DNA of 33,177 nt, taken from contig JAFQRE010000026.1 of NCBI GenBank assembly GCA_017410245.1, positions 1 to 33,177 on the forward strand, given 5' to 3'. The notes below the pieces were generated by a model. The model did no database searches, had not been told where the DNA came from, and saw only the letters and a program-made list of their open reading frames with translations. The stretch comes from Bacteroidaceae bacterium (GTDB taxonomy: Bacteria > Bacteroidota > Bacteroidia > Bacteroidales > Barnesiellaceae_A). The number at the start of each line of letters is the position of its first letter. The first letter of the stretch is position 1. Positions 16,167 through 24,879 of this stretch are shown in pieces. A program made the translations under genes and the position numbers.

Positions 16167-16174
16167 TAAAGGTA
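16167..16174 (-). promoter_or_regulatory. candidate -7 box of gene 12909-16085
   Basis: The minus strand reads TACCTTTA (one mismatch to TAnnTTTG) 81 bases before the ATG, between the terminator of the upstream gene and this gene. Position and recurrence of the octamer upstream of DUF2148 support it. Confidence 0.35.
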
Positions 16175-16204
16175 CACAATAAATTCGGAATAGCACATAC
16201 ATAT

Positions 16205-16243
16205 ACAAGAAAACCACGAGTCTGATATACAAACTCGTGGTTT
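16205..16243 (-). terminator. terminator of gene 16283-19495
   Basis: A perfect 11-bp inverted repeat (AAACCACGAGT at 16211-16221, ACTCGTGGTTT at 16233-16243) has an 11-base loop. The minus strand continues TCTTGT after the TTT of the stem. It is 39 bases after the stop codon and probably ends the three-gene exported-protein transcript. Confidence 0.82.
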
Positions 16244-16282
16244 ATGATGTTATTGAGGCTGATACTTGAGCCTCATACGACA

Positions 16283-19200
16283 TTAGCGAGCGATGAGAAC
16301 CTTAACGGTGCGAACGCTGCCATTGGCATAGATGTTGAGCAAATAGTTGCCTGTAGCAAGAGCGGTAACATCGATAGTAGCCTCTTGAGACTCGGCTACA
16401 CGACGACCGTTCATGTCGAACAATACCAATTGCTCAACTTCACCCTCAACATTGATGTAAGCAGTAGCGGGGTTGGGATATACATTAACGCGATTTACCT
16501 CGATGCTTTCAACACCAGCTTTAACGTTAAATACCACTTGCTTACCATCGCGAGCGATTTCCTCTCCGTTGATGTTGTAAATAGTATTTACTTTGATGCG
16601 GTGAGTATCGCCATCTTCCCATGCAAGACCTGTAGCCTTGTACTCAACATCGGTAATGAGAGCATCATTTACTTGATCGCCATCTACCAATACATTGTAA
16701 CCTTCAACGGGGAGGAGCTCATTGCTACCATTCGATACAAGCATACCAATCATCCAGTTACCCTTGTTGTGACCACCGTCCGACATAGCCGAGCTATAAC
16801 CCGAGCTATAGTAGTCCCAAGAATAGAGGTCTGACACACCCAAGATACCGGCAGAGTTGTCGAGAGTGATAGGATATGTAGAGGGATCAACATCGGTACA
16901 GAGCAATTTCACGCGGAATACGTCACCTTGTTTGATGGTGTAGGGCTGACTGAGTTTAACAGCGTTCCAAGTGTTGAGTGTGTAACCATTCTCGGCACCC
17001 ATCTCTTCCAATACGATGAACTCGTGGTCAACACCATTTACCTCGAGAGCGATAGCAAAAGTAGCCTCGGCCGAGGGATAGAAACGAAGAGCATCGATAG
17101 TGTAACCCTCATACCAGTCCAAGAAACTATAAGGATAGTCGTGAGCTACAGCATACTCGATGAAGTCGGTACCACCGGCCAAAGAAATACCCCTGCCCGA
17201 AGAAGTACCATGAGCATAAGAGATGAATGTCTCGTCATTCTTAAGAGGAGCACTCCAGAAAGCCGACATATCGGTAGTACCGGCAAAAACAGCTACTTTA
17301 TCAATAGCTTTCAAAGCCTCGGTGTTGCACTTATAATCTATTACAAGGTTGGCAGGAGCCGACTCACCGGCAGCATACTTGGTTACGATACCAAAAGTGT
17401 GAGTACCATCGGTAAGGTTGCTATCCAAGTAGTTGTTTTCGGTAGTGGTAGCCAAGTACTCACCATTGCGATAAACGTCATAGCCTACTACTACATCGTG
17501 GTTGTCATCGGCAACGCCATTGCCATCTACCTTAGAGAAGATAGCCGAGATAGCCCATGAAATAGGCATCTCACCCATACCGGCCTGAAGCGAACGCTCG
17601 TTGAGCGAGTAGAACTCACTCTCTGAAGCTTGACGCAAAAGGTCAGAGAAACCGGCAACTACCGAACCATAAGTACAACCTACAACATCGTTAGAAGATA
17701 CTGTAAACTTAGTAGCATCAACATCTACCACTACGAGTACCTCGTCATTAGCCTCGAAGCGAACAGGATTGTCGAGCACTACAGTATTCATTGCGTTGTA
17801 AACAAGAGTAGCATTATCAACAGTTTTAGCTGCAGCCTCTACACCATCAACCATAACGCGGATAGTATAGATAGCCTCATTGTTGCGGGGCATGAAAGCG
17901 ACACGCGAGATAGCGTGTGTGTTGGCATAGTTTTCAACCATGTCATACTCCATCTTGATAGCAACCAAGAACGAAACAACACCACCACCGAAACCGGCAA
18001 AAGCGCTCTCTGAATCATAGTATTTAACCGAAGGAAGGTTTGAATCGGGAGCATTCCAACGCAATCTCAACTCGTTGTAGTTGGCCGACTTGTATTGAAG
18101 CTGTTGAACAGTATTGAGAGGATCGGCAGCAACAGTAACTACAGCGGCAACAGAGTGCTCCGACTCAACAAACTCATCACCCTCGCCCTCATAGAGAGCA
18201 GTAACAGTATATGAATACTCGCCATCGGCAAGCTCGGCATCAATATATGCCATCTCGGTCCAACCCTCCATCAAGAGGTTGCCATCGCGATAGATGTTGT
18301 AACCAACAGGCTCTACATTTACCAAGGGAGCTTTCCATGTGAGACGTACATTATTGAGAGCTTGCAACTTGATAGCACGGAGTGCAACCGGAGCGGGTGC
18401 TGTAACCTCTTGGTCAAGTTTAACAGCAATAGAAGCCCATTCACCCACGGGGATACCGTTTTCAGAAGGATAATCGTTGAAGATGATAGTTTTGCCATCA
18501 TTGCTCATACCAACAATGCGGAAAATAGTGTGCTCTTTGTTATCGATTTCTACATTGAATTGCTTCAACCATTCATCGTGACGCATAGCTTTCTCACCGT
18601 CCCATACATAACCATAACTGCCAGAAGCTCCAGTGGTAGGATCTTGGTATTCTTCACCACCCAATACAATACCTTCGTCGCTAACATAGCACATTATTTG
18701 ACCCCAGCAGTTGGGATTGATCCAAGGCAATTTAGTTTTTTCTTTAGTTTCCATGTTGTAGAGGAACTTGTTACCAAATGCCTCGCAAACGAGCCACTTG
18801 CCATTGGGCGAAAATTTACGGCCGGCCTCGGCAAAAGAGGGATTTTCAGAGAGGTTCTCAACGGTCTCATCGGTCCACAATGCTACTGTACGGTTCAAGT
18901 CACCATCAATGTCAGGTTGATAAGTCCAACCTGTAGCATACTTACCATCGGCAGTTATGTCATAGACAACACCGGCTTTTTGGAAAGGATAAAGACGCTC
19001 AAGTTTACCATCTACCCACTTGGCAGGAGCAATATTGCTATCGCTTGATCCATTTTGCACATAACCTACAATAACACGACCATCGGCCGAAATAGCTTGA
19101 GCCTCGGCATAAGCGAGCTCTACGCCCTCTATAGTAGAGTTGTCAAGACGGGTCCATTCACCATCTTTGTATATACCTGCAACAGGCATACCTATACCGG

Positions 19201-19495
19201 CAGGACTGAGAGTATGGTCGGTGAAAGAACCTACCACCCAACCTTCGTCGGTAACGTCCCAAGCAGAAGACTCGTCGGTAGTAAGCACGGTAGTCTCACC
19301 GGTTTCGAGGTTCCACAACATAGCTTGCAACGATGTTGTTATGCCATCGCCAAGAATACCACAAGCCCACTTACCATTAGGTGATATATTGGTCACCTGA
19401 TATTGCAATGGGCTGTTAAGTATCACTGCACCCTTCTCGGCGAAGGCTGCAATAGCCACCAAAACAGCAGCAAAAAGAATAGATAACTTTTTCAT
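16283..19495 (-). CDS. T9SS cargo: HAF-like beta-propeller, Fn3 and nested jelly-roll modules (paralogue A2)
   Basis: A 1070-residue exported protein with the same architecture as its downstream neighbour. The signal peptide (1-19) ends in the same AFA|EKG junction. Propeller repeats include SPNGKWACG, SADGRVIVG, TADGKYATG and SPNGKWLVC. An Fn3 domain carries YNIYRDGNLL, and two interrupted-Fn3 modules follow; shared landmarks are VAFMPRN, GEMPISWAIS, LRFYPSAEA and DPSTYPITLDN. The C-terminal T9SS type A sorting domain begins at YPNPATAYINV (about residue 1006) and ends KVLIAR. Function is unknown; a surface adhesin or binding scaffold is an inference from the modules. It begins 28 bases after the Omp28-like gene and has no promoter of its own that I can see, so it is probably the last gene of a three-gene operon. 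Confidence 0.88.
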   Translation of the reverse strand: MKKLSILFAAVLVAIAAFAEKGAVILNSPLQYQVTNISPNGKWACGILGDGITTSLQAMLWNLETGETTVLTTDESSAWDVTDEGWVVGSFTDHTLSPAGIGMPVAGIYKDGEWTRLDNSTIEGVELAYAEAQAISADGRVIVGYVQNGSSDSNIAPAKWVDGKLERLYPFQKAGVVYDITADGKYATGWTYQPDIDGDLNRTVALWTDETVENLSENPSFAEAGRKFSPNGKWLVCEAFGNKFLYNMETKEKTKLPWINPNCWGQIMCYVSDEGIVLGGEEYQDPTTGASGSYGYVWDGEKAMRHDEWLKQFNVEIDNKEHTIFRIVGMSNDGKTIIFNDYPSENGIPVGEWASIAVKLDQEVTAPAPVALRAIKLQALNNVRLTWKAPLVNVEPVGYNIYRDGNLLMEGWTEMAYIDAELADGEYSYTVTALYEGEGDEFVESEHSVAAVVTVAADPLNTVQQLQYKSANYNELRLRWNAPDSNLPSVKYYDSESAFAGFGGGVVSFLVAIKMEYDMVENYANTHAISRVAFMPRNNEAIYTIRVMVDGVEAAAKTVDNATLVYNAMNTVVLDNPVRFEANDEVLVVVDVDATKFTVSSNDVVGCTYGSVVAGFSDLLRQASESEFYSLNERSLQAGMGEMPISWAISAIFSKVDGNGVADDNHDVVVGYDVYRNGEYLATTTENNYLDSNLTDGTHTFGIVTKYAAGESAPANLVIDYKCNTEALKAIDKVAVFAGTTDMSAFWSAPLKNDETFISYAHGTSSGRGISLAGGTDFIEYAVAHDYPYSFLDWYEGYTIDALRFYPSAEATFAIALEVNGVDHEFIVLEEMGAENGYTLNTWNAVKLSQPYTIKQGDVFRVKLLCTDVDPSTYPITLDNSAGILGVSDLYSWDYYSSGYSSAMSDGGHNKGNWMIGMLVSNGSNELLPVEGYNVLVDGDQVNDALITDVEYKATGLAWEDGDTHRIKVNTIYNINGEEIARDGKQVVFNVKAGVESIEVNRVNVYPNPATAYINVEGEVEQLVLFDMNGRRVAESQEATIDVTALATGNYLLNIYANGSVRTVKVLIAR

Positions 19496-19523
19496 TGTTA
19501 TTAATAGTTTAAGTTTGAAATAT

Positions 19524-21419
19524 TTATTTGATAATTATTTTCTCAAACATAGTATCGTTGGCTGTCTCGACAGCTACGATAGCTACACCTCTATAGTTGC
19601 CGGCCTCGAGTGTAACGTTATCGACACCATGTGCTTGCGACAAGATGCGACCGTTGATGTCGTACAGACGCACTTGGGCACGACCATCGACATCTAATAC
19701 ACTGACACGACCATCGTTGGCAATGACACGCAACATACGTGCATCTTCGAAACGATTATTGACACCATTGCTCCAATCGATATCGTCGGAATGTACACGA
19801 GCGGCAGCAACAGCCGACTTGTTGCGGGTATAGATAAGCATAACGTTTACCGACATATTGAGAGGATCGTATTGGTAATCGTTATCAAAAATGGGAGTTG
19901 CAGGCATATCGATAGTATCGACAACTTGATACTCAACACCGGGGAGCAAAGTCTCATTGGGCAAAGACAAGGGCTTACCCTCGTATGATGTAGAGTCTCC
20001 ACGTGCTACATTATGATATACCATCAGGTCGGAAGGTATAGTACTGGGCAAGAAGTTGTACTCGCGATATGACATACTCTGACAGTTGTTGCTCTGTGCA
20101 TAGTCGGAGTTACCCGGCATGTGTACAGCATTCTCGGTAAGCATATAAGCTATGCGATAGCGGTCGAGCGAGTTGTCATACTCTTGTGCAAAGCGAACGG
20201 TAGTAGTTACCTCAAAACGGCCATCGGCAGTGAACTTAACAGTAGGTACCACCTCGGCTGTAACAGGCTTGCGCATAGTCTCTTCCATAGTTCCATCGTC
20301 CTGTGCCGACTGGCTCTTGGTGAGACGGTTGAAAACAATACTGGGCAAGTTGCTCGACCAATACAAGAGACCCGCTTGCACATAAGGATTGTACATAGGC
20401 TCCGATTGGATAGCAATGTGACCCTCTATCATGATGATGCGGTTGCGCAGTCTCTCCTCAAACTTGTGCATTGTAATAGAGCCTTCGGGGCAGTTGTTAC
20501 ACCAAGTACCGGTGAGTTTCTCAACCAACATGTTGCGGGGGAAGGCCGAGCAATATACCGAGTCGGTAACACTCCACATTATCGCACCGGAATTGCCTTT
20601 GACAGCGATAGTGTACTTCATCACACCTTCCTCGGGCGTAGGCACTGTGAAGTCGAAAGGAACATCTTGACCGGCATCATACAACACTGGAGGAATCACC
20701 TCATCTTCTTCAAAGTCGGGATATTCCACCCCATCGACAATGAGTACAGGTGCATAGAAATGGGTAGAAGAGAGGTTGCGTAGAAATCCTCGTACCACAA
20801 TATCATCGCCACCTTTGTGCGACATATCGGTATTATTGATAAGCATATATTCATTTTCCCACACACCCACCTTGATGTTGTCTATAGCAAGCAAGAACTT
20901 GTCACAACCGGTATGTACAAAAGCTACATAAATATCTTTTCCATAATATTGCTCCAAAGAGATAGCATGACGGCGTGCGTAATAATCTTCAGCGGTAACA
21001 GAATAAACCTCAACGAAATCGGAGGGCTTGGTACCCGACTCTGAAATCATCACTTTATAATCTTCTCGAAAATCGTAGTGTACCGACATGGCCTCCCAAG
21101 TAAGAATAGCCTCGTAATCTTTGACATTGATTTGGGGCAAAATCAACCAATCATCAACACCATAATCATATGTACAATATGCCGAACTCATAGCGGCACG
21201 ATGGCCCTTGGCATAATAGGCTGTAGTCCAACTTCCTCCGGTAAGGTCGATGTTAGACACACCAACTTTAGATGGATTTTCATCGCGATCTAAGACAGTA
21301 AAATCACGAGGAATACCTTTCTCAAAATCGGCCTCAAAATAGACATCGGAACTTGAACCGGCCATAGCGCCAATACCAAATCCCGACACAAACAAAAGCA
21401 GCGTGAGTAAATTTTTCAT
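19524..21419 (-). CDS. T9SS cargo: choice-of-anchor-J domain plus Omp28-related thioredoxin-fold domain
   Basis: A 631-residue exported protein. Signal peptide 1-20 ends AMA. Residues about 25-187 match the cleaved-adhesin/choice-of-anchor-J type jelly roll (FEADFEKGIP, DDWLILPQINV, FLLAIDNIKVGV). A beta-rich spacer (190-290) is followed by an Omp28-related domain starting near RNMLVEKLTGTWCNNCPEG. Its Cys307-x-x-Cys310 pair sits where thioredoxins have their active site, and LPSIVFNR follows as in this family. The C-terminus (about 560-631) has VRLYDINGRIL, GNYRGVAIV and a terminal KIIIK, consistent with a T9SS sorting domain, though without YPNP. ATG 21419 is chosen for the signal peptide. 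A redox role outside the cell is possible; ligand binding without catalysis is an alternative. Confidence 0.85.
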   Translation of the reverse strand: MKNLLTLLLFVSGFGIGAMAGSSSDVYFEADFEKGIPRDFTVLDRDENPSKVGVSNIDLTGGSWTTAYYAKGHRAAMSSAYCTYDYGVDDWLILPQINVKDYEAILTWEAMSVHYDFREDYKVMISESGTKPSDFVEVYSVTAEDYYARRHAISLEQYYGKDIYVAFVHTGCDKFLLAIDNIKVGVWENEYMLINNTDMSHKGGDDIVVRGFLRNLSSTHFYAPVLIVDGVEYPDFEEDEVIPPVLYDAGQDVPFDFTVPTPEEGVMKYTIAVKGNSGAIMWSVTDSVYCSAFPRNMLVEKLTGTWCNNCPEGSITMHKFEERLRNRIIMIEGHIAIQSEPMYNPYVQAGLLYWSSNLPSIVFNRLTKSQSAQDDGTMEETMRKPVTAEVVPTVKFTADGRFEVTTTVRFAQEYDNSLDRYRIAYMLTENAVHMPGNSDYAQSNNCQSMSYREYNFLPSTIPSDLMVYHNVARGDSTSYEGKPLSLPNETLLPGVEYQVVDTIDMPATPIFDNDYQYDPLNMSVNVMLIYTRNKSAVAAARVHSDDIDWSNGVNNRFEDARMLRVIANDGRVSVLDVDGRAQVRLYDINGRILSQAHGVDNVTLEAGNYRGVAIVAVETANDTMFEKIIIK

Positions 21420-21439
21420 AGAGGTTTTTAAGTAGGTAC

Positions 21440-21464
21440 GAGTGTGCGCATTAGGCGCACACTC
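21440..21464. terminator. intercistronic hairpin between the YD-repeat and Omp28-like genes
   Basis: A perfect 10-bp inverted repeat (GAGTGTGCGC and GCGCACACTC) has a 5-base loop. It lies 32 bases after one stop and 20 bases before the next start. There is no T-run on the minus strand after it, so it may be a leaky terminator, a processing site or an mRNA stabiliser that sets unequal expression within one operon. Confidence 0.5.
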
Positions 21465-21496
21465 ATACACATTATTAATAGTTTTTTTTAGACGCA

Positions 21497-24400
21497 TCAG
21501 AGGGCTACTTTCAATACTTGAGCCTCTTTGCCCACTTTCACAATAGCAACATATACACCAGCGGGCAGAGCCGATAGATCTATATTCTCGCGATTGTTGT
21601 AAGCAGCTACAGTTGCACCCGAAACGTTGAAAATAGTAACCTCGGCATTGGGCTCAACAAAGAGAGTCTTACCGGCAACGTAGGCCGAGCCTGTGTATGT
21701 AATGCTTTCGATTGCAGTTGCATCAAATTCGGCAAATACACCTTCCGACTCACCAAGTTGATAGAGTACTCTCACCTCAACATTGGTAACTTGTTGTTGG
21801 TTGGCAATGTTAGCCTCTTCCTCACGATATACCCATACACTATCATTGCAATTGGTAGTAGTAGAAACGGGAATCTTAAATCCATCTTGGTAGATATTGT
21901 AGCCAAGTATAGGCAATACCGATTCGGGAGCATTCCAAGCCAAGTGTACCCAGTAAGCAGGCATCTCGCCCAACTCGGGGTCACGATATACACCTTCACT
22001 ATGACCTGTGCAACGCAAGTCGCTAATGGGCAACAACTCAGCAGCCATAGTAACAACTACAGGAGAAGTTGCATTGAATGCTTGTTGAGTAGCAGCATCG
22101 TAAGTTTGTACAATGTACTCGTATGTACCATTCTCTACGTTTACATCGGTGAAACGAATAATACCTTTGTTGTCTTGATGCTCGATAGTATCAACGGGTA
22201 TCCAACCACGCCAGATGATGTAGTGAGCATTGGCCAATCTTGCTTTGGGGAAGTTACACTCAATCTCAATAGTATTGGGCGACTCGGCCGACGATACATT
22301 GGTAGCAACGAGATTTTGAGGAGTCAAAGAGCCATTGAGGGGCGAGTATGTCTCCATAGTGTAACGTCCATTGGTTGTCCAAGTTTCGGTCTTGAGGTCA
22401 TAGTTCTCGTCATAGCGTTTATATACCATGCCACCTTGAGCTTCGCGTACTGTGCGGAATGAGAGTACAAAGCGTTCGGTAGGTTGATATGTTTTCTCGT
22501 CATAATAGGGCATAAATTTAGTCTTGTATGTTACTATGCCATACTTATCATATTCATAAGTAAACTTCTCATACGCCATACCTTCGGGATTGCGAGACTC
22601 CTGAATAGAAATGCGTCCTTTCTCGTCGTAAGTATATGTAGTATTGTAGCTACTTGAAGCATACATAGCATGAACAAACTCGGCATAACCGGGATTGCCA
22701 TTTTCATCAAACTGGCTATAGGTTGTAGTAGAATAGAGCTTATCATACTCATCTTGGCCAAAAGTTTTACCCTTGTCGGTAATGGTTACAAGACGACCTT
22801 GCTCATCATAAGCATATTCATAGAGACGATTTGAAGTAGTATCCTCCTTCGAAATGAGTTGTCCTTGAACATCATAGGTGTACACATAAGTCATTTTATT
22901 CTTACCCCACTCACCCATAGCATTCATCTGACGATAGAACTCTGAAATCAATTGACCATTGTTATTGTATTCATAGAAGTAGTGATAAGTAGGTACGGTA
23001 GAACCATCGGTTTGATAACCATAGTCCATGCGACGAGAGAGTTTGTTATTTTGGTTGTACACATAATAGTTGATGCTTGAAGCACCGGCACCACCCATAT
23101 GGTCGCCATAGTTGAGTTCGTATGTCAAGAAATACTCTACAACGGGTTCACCATCAAAGTCGGCGCTATTGTCCCAAAATAGGGGTACATACTCGCCCTC
23201 TTTTACACCATGCTCATAAACAACATCGATACGAATGTTGGCAACCTCGTCATCAGCCATACTCAACTCACAAGATTTGGTATCGCCGGTGATTTCGAGC
23301 ATAGGATAAGCCCAAGGATAAACCCAAACCTTGTAACCAAGGATAGCGTCATCGCAAGGAGCAACGTCCCATTGAAGTTTGATAAAGAAAGTCTCATACT
23401 CACCTACTTGAGGATCGTTATAAGTACCATGGTATCCACCTACAATGCGAACATTCTCGGCCATGCTGAGGGGAGTTGTAATATCAACGTTGGCAATATC
23501 GGAAGAGTTGTAGTAGATATCGTTGGCAGCATCGTATGTCTGAACGATGTACTCGTAAGAACCGTTTTCAACTTCCGAGTCAATAAATTCGATTTTACCA
23601 TCTACGGCAGCAACAGTACCGGCAATCTCGCCATTACGCCAGATGATGTAGCTCATGTTGCCCTCGGGAAGAGTAGCAGGAACTTCGGCAGTAATCTTGG
23701 CTGTATTGGGCATCTCTTTGGTAGAGATATTCTCGGCAACAACATTAAGGGGAGCATAAGCACCATCGAGATTTACATAAAGCTCATTGTAAGAAGTAGA
23801 ACCTTTTGTAAACATCTTGAGGATAGTATCCCATGTCCAAGTGATTTTGTTGTACCAACCGTTGGCGATGAGAGTACGTTCTGTGTGGAAGTTGTGGCGC
23901 AAAGTATCTTTCACACCACCCACTTCACCACCTTCGCGACCACCTTTGCCATAAGCCGACATGTACTCGTAGTTGTCAACCAACACACCGGCTTCGTCAA
24001 AAGCATTGGTAGTGCGGCTGTGTACTGTACCGGCTATACAGTGACGCATGATGTCGATGCAACGACCTTGCTCATCGTAGGTGTAAACAGCATCGAAGCG
24101 ATAGTCTGATTGAAAACCGTTCGACTCAGCACGGGCAGGATTGCCATTGGCATCAAAGTCGAAATAGTTGATATCTTGGATAGTAGTGGCAGTAGAGTTA
24201 CTATAGTACTGCTCATTTACCAAGTAACCATTCTCGTTGTAAGTGTATTTGTAACCACGATTGGCATCGTCTATTTGGATAAGACGGCCTTGCTCGTCGT
24301 ATTGATATACGTTGCGGTCTCCCTCTTCCCATTTGTTATAAGCAGGTTGGAATTGACTGCTATAGTCCTCTACAAGCTGACCTTGCGCATTGTAAACGTA

Positions 24401-24622
24401 GTAGATGATAGTCTCGGTGTAAGTATCACCGGCATAATCTGTTGCAAGGTTGTAGGTACGGATAATTTTGTTTTGCGAGTCATACAGATTGACAGACTTG
24501 AGAGTAACGCCCTCGGCACCCATCGAGTCACCAATCTTATACGAAGCGACCATTTGGGGCTGAGCAAGAGCCGACAATGCCACGACTGTGCATAGTCCCA
24601 TAGAAAGTAATGTCTTTTTCAT
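21497..24622 (-). CDS. T9SS cargo: duplicated YD-repeat plus Fn3 protein (paralogue C1)
   Basis: A 1041-residue exported protein made of two tandem halves. Signal peptide 1-20 ends ALA. Each half begins with a GDxMG motif (31-35 GDSMG; 506-510 GDHMG). A run of YD-type beta-hairpin repeats follows (YxYDEQGRLxxxx): six in half 1 (about 73-220) and seven in half 2 (about 518-700). Two Fn3-like domains come next (290-383 and 385-480; 760-860 and 863-965). They contain the repeated phrases YIIWRNGEIAG and YEYIVQTYDAA. Residues 968-1041 form a C-terminal sorting-like domain (AEVTIFNVSGATV, LPAGVYVAIVKVG). Unlike Rhs or tc toxins there is no Rhs core delimiter, no variable toxin tip and no immunity gene. 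The start is chosen for the signal peptide. It probably leads a three-gene transcript. Confidence 0.87.
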   Translation of the reverse strand: MKKTLLSMGLCTVVALSALAQPQMVASYKIGDSMGAEGVTLKSVNLYDSQNKIIRTYNLATDYAGDTYTETIIYYVYNAQGQLVEDYSSQFQPAYNKWEEGDRNVYQYDEQGRLIQIDDANRGYKYTYNENGYLVNEQYYSNSTATTIQDINYFDFDANGNPARAESNGFQSDYRFDAVYTYDEQGRCIDIMRHCIAGTVHSRTTNAFDEAGVLVDNYEYMSAYGKGGREGGEVGGVKDTLRHNFHTERTLIANGWYNKITWTWDTILKMFTKGSTSYNELYVNLDGAYAPLNVVAENISTKEMPNTAKITAEVPATLPEGNMSYIIWRNGEIAGTVAAVDGKIEFIDSEVENGSYEYIVQTYDAANDIYYNSSDIANVDITTPLSMAENVRIVGGYHGTYNDPQVGEYETFFIKLQWDVAPCDDAILGYKVWVYPWAYPMLEITGDTKSCELSMADDEVANIRIDVVYEHGVKEGEYVPLFWDNSADFDGEPVVEYFLTYELNYGDHMGGAGASSINYYVYNQNNKLSRRMDYGYQTDGSTVPTYHYFYEYNNNGQLISEFYRQMNAMGEWGKNKMTYVYTYDVQGQLISKEDTTSNRLYEYAYDEQGRLVTITDKGKTFGQDEYDKLYSTTTYSQFDENGNPGYAEFVHAMYASSSYNTTYTYDEKGRISIQESRNPEGMAYEKFTYEYDKYGIVTYKTKFMPYYDEKTYQPTERFVLSFRTVREAQGGMVYKRYDENYDLKTETWTTNGRYTMETYSPLNGSLTPQNLVATNVSSAESPNTIEIECNFPKARLANAHYIIWRGWIPVDTIEHQDNKGIIRFTDVNVENGTYEYIVQTYDAATQQAFNATSPVVVTMAAELLPISDLRCTGHSEGVYRDPELGEMPAYWVHLAWNAPESVLPILGYNIYQDGFKIPVSTTTNCNDSVWVYREEEANIANQQQVTNVEVRVLYQLGESEGVFAEFDATAIESITYTGSAYVAGKTLFVEPNAEVTIFNVSGATVAAYNNRENIDLSALPAGVYVAIVKVGKEAQVLKVAL

Positions 24623-24661
24623 AAGATTATAGTGATTGGTTAAAAATAAAGTTTCTGAGCG

Positions 24662-24669
24662 CAAAATTA
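24662..24669 (-). promoter_or_regulatory. candidate -7 box of the three-gene exported-protein operon
   Basis: The minus strand reads TAATTTTG, an exact TAnnTTTG match and the same octamer as at clpB, 39 bases before the ATG at 24622. No good -33 element is visible. Confidence 0.45.
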
Positions 24670-24819
24670 ATATATATAGCTATAATATAAGGAATATACA
24701 ATCGCTTTTAACACTTATTAACCACCTCTAAAGTTGATATTTTGAGTATCTACTAAGTCTATTTAAAAGCCTTAAATAAAGGCATATTACAGAAAGCAAA
24801 TTAATTGCAACAAGAAGTA

Positions 24820-24859
24820 AAAGAGAGAGTGCGCCACACAACAAGTGTGTAGCGCACTC
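24820..24859 (-). terminator. terminator of gene 24880-28038
   Basis: GAGTGCGC (24827-24834) pairs with GCGCACTC (24852-24859). After one mismatch, ACACA pairs with TGTGT around a 5-base loop. The minus strand continues TCTCTTTTACTTC, which is T-rich. It lies 20 bases after the stop codon. Confidence 0.78.
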
Positions 24860-24879
24860 AGCTAAATAGTATCAAATTG

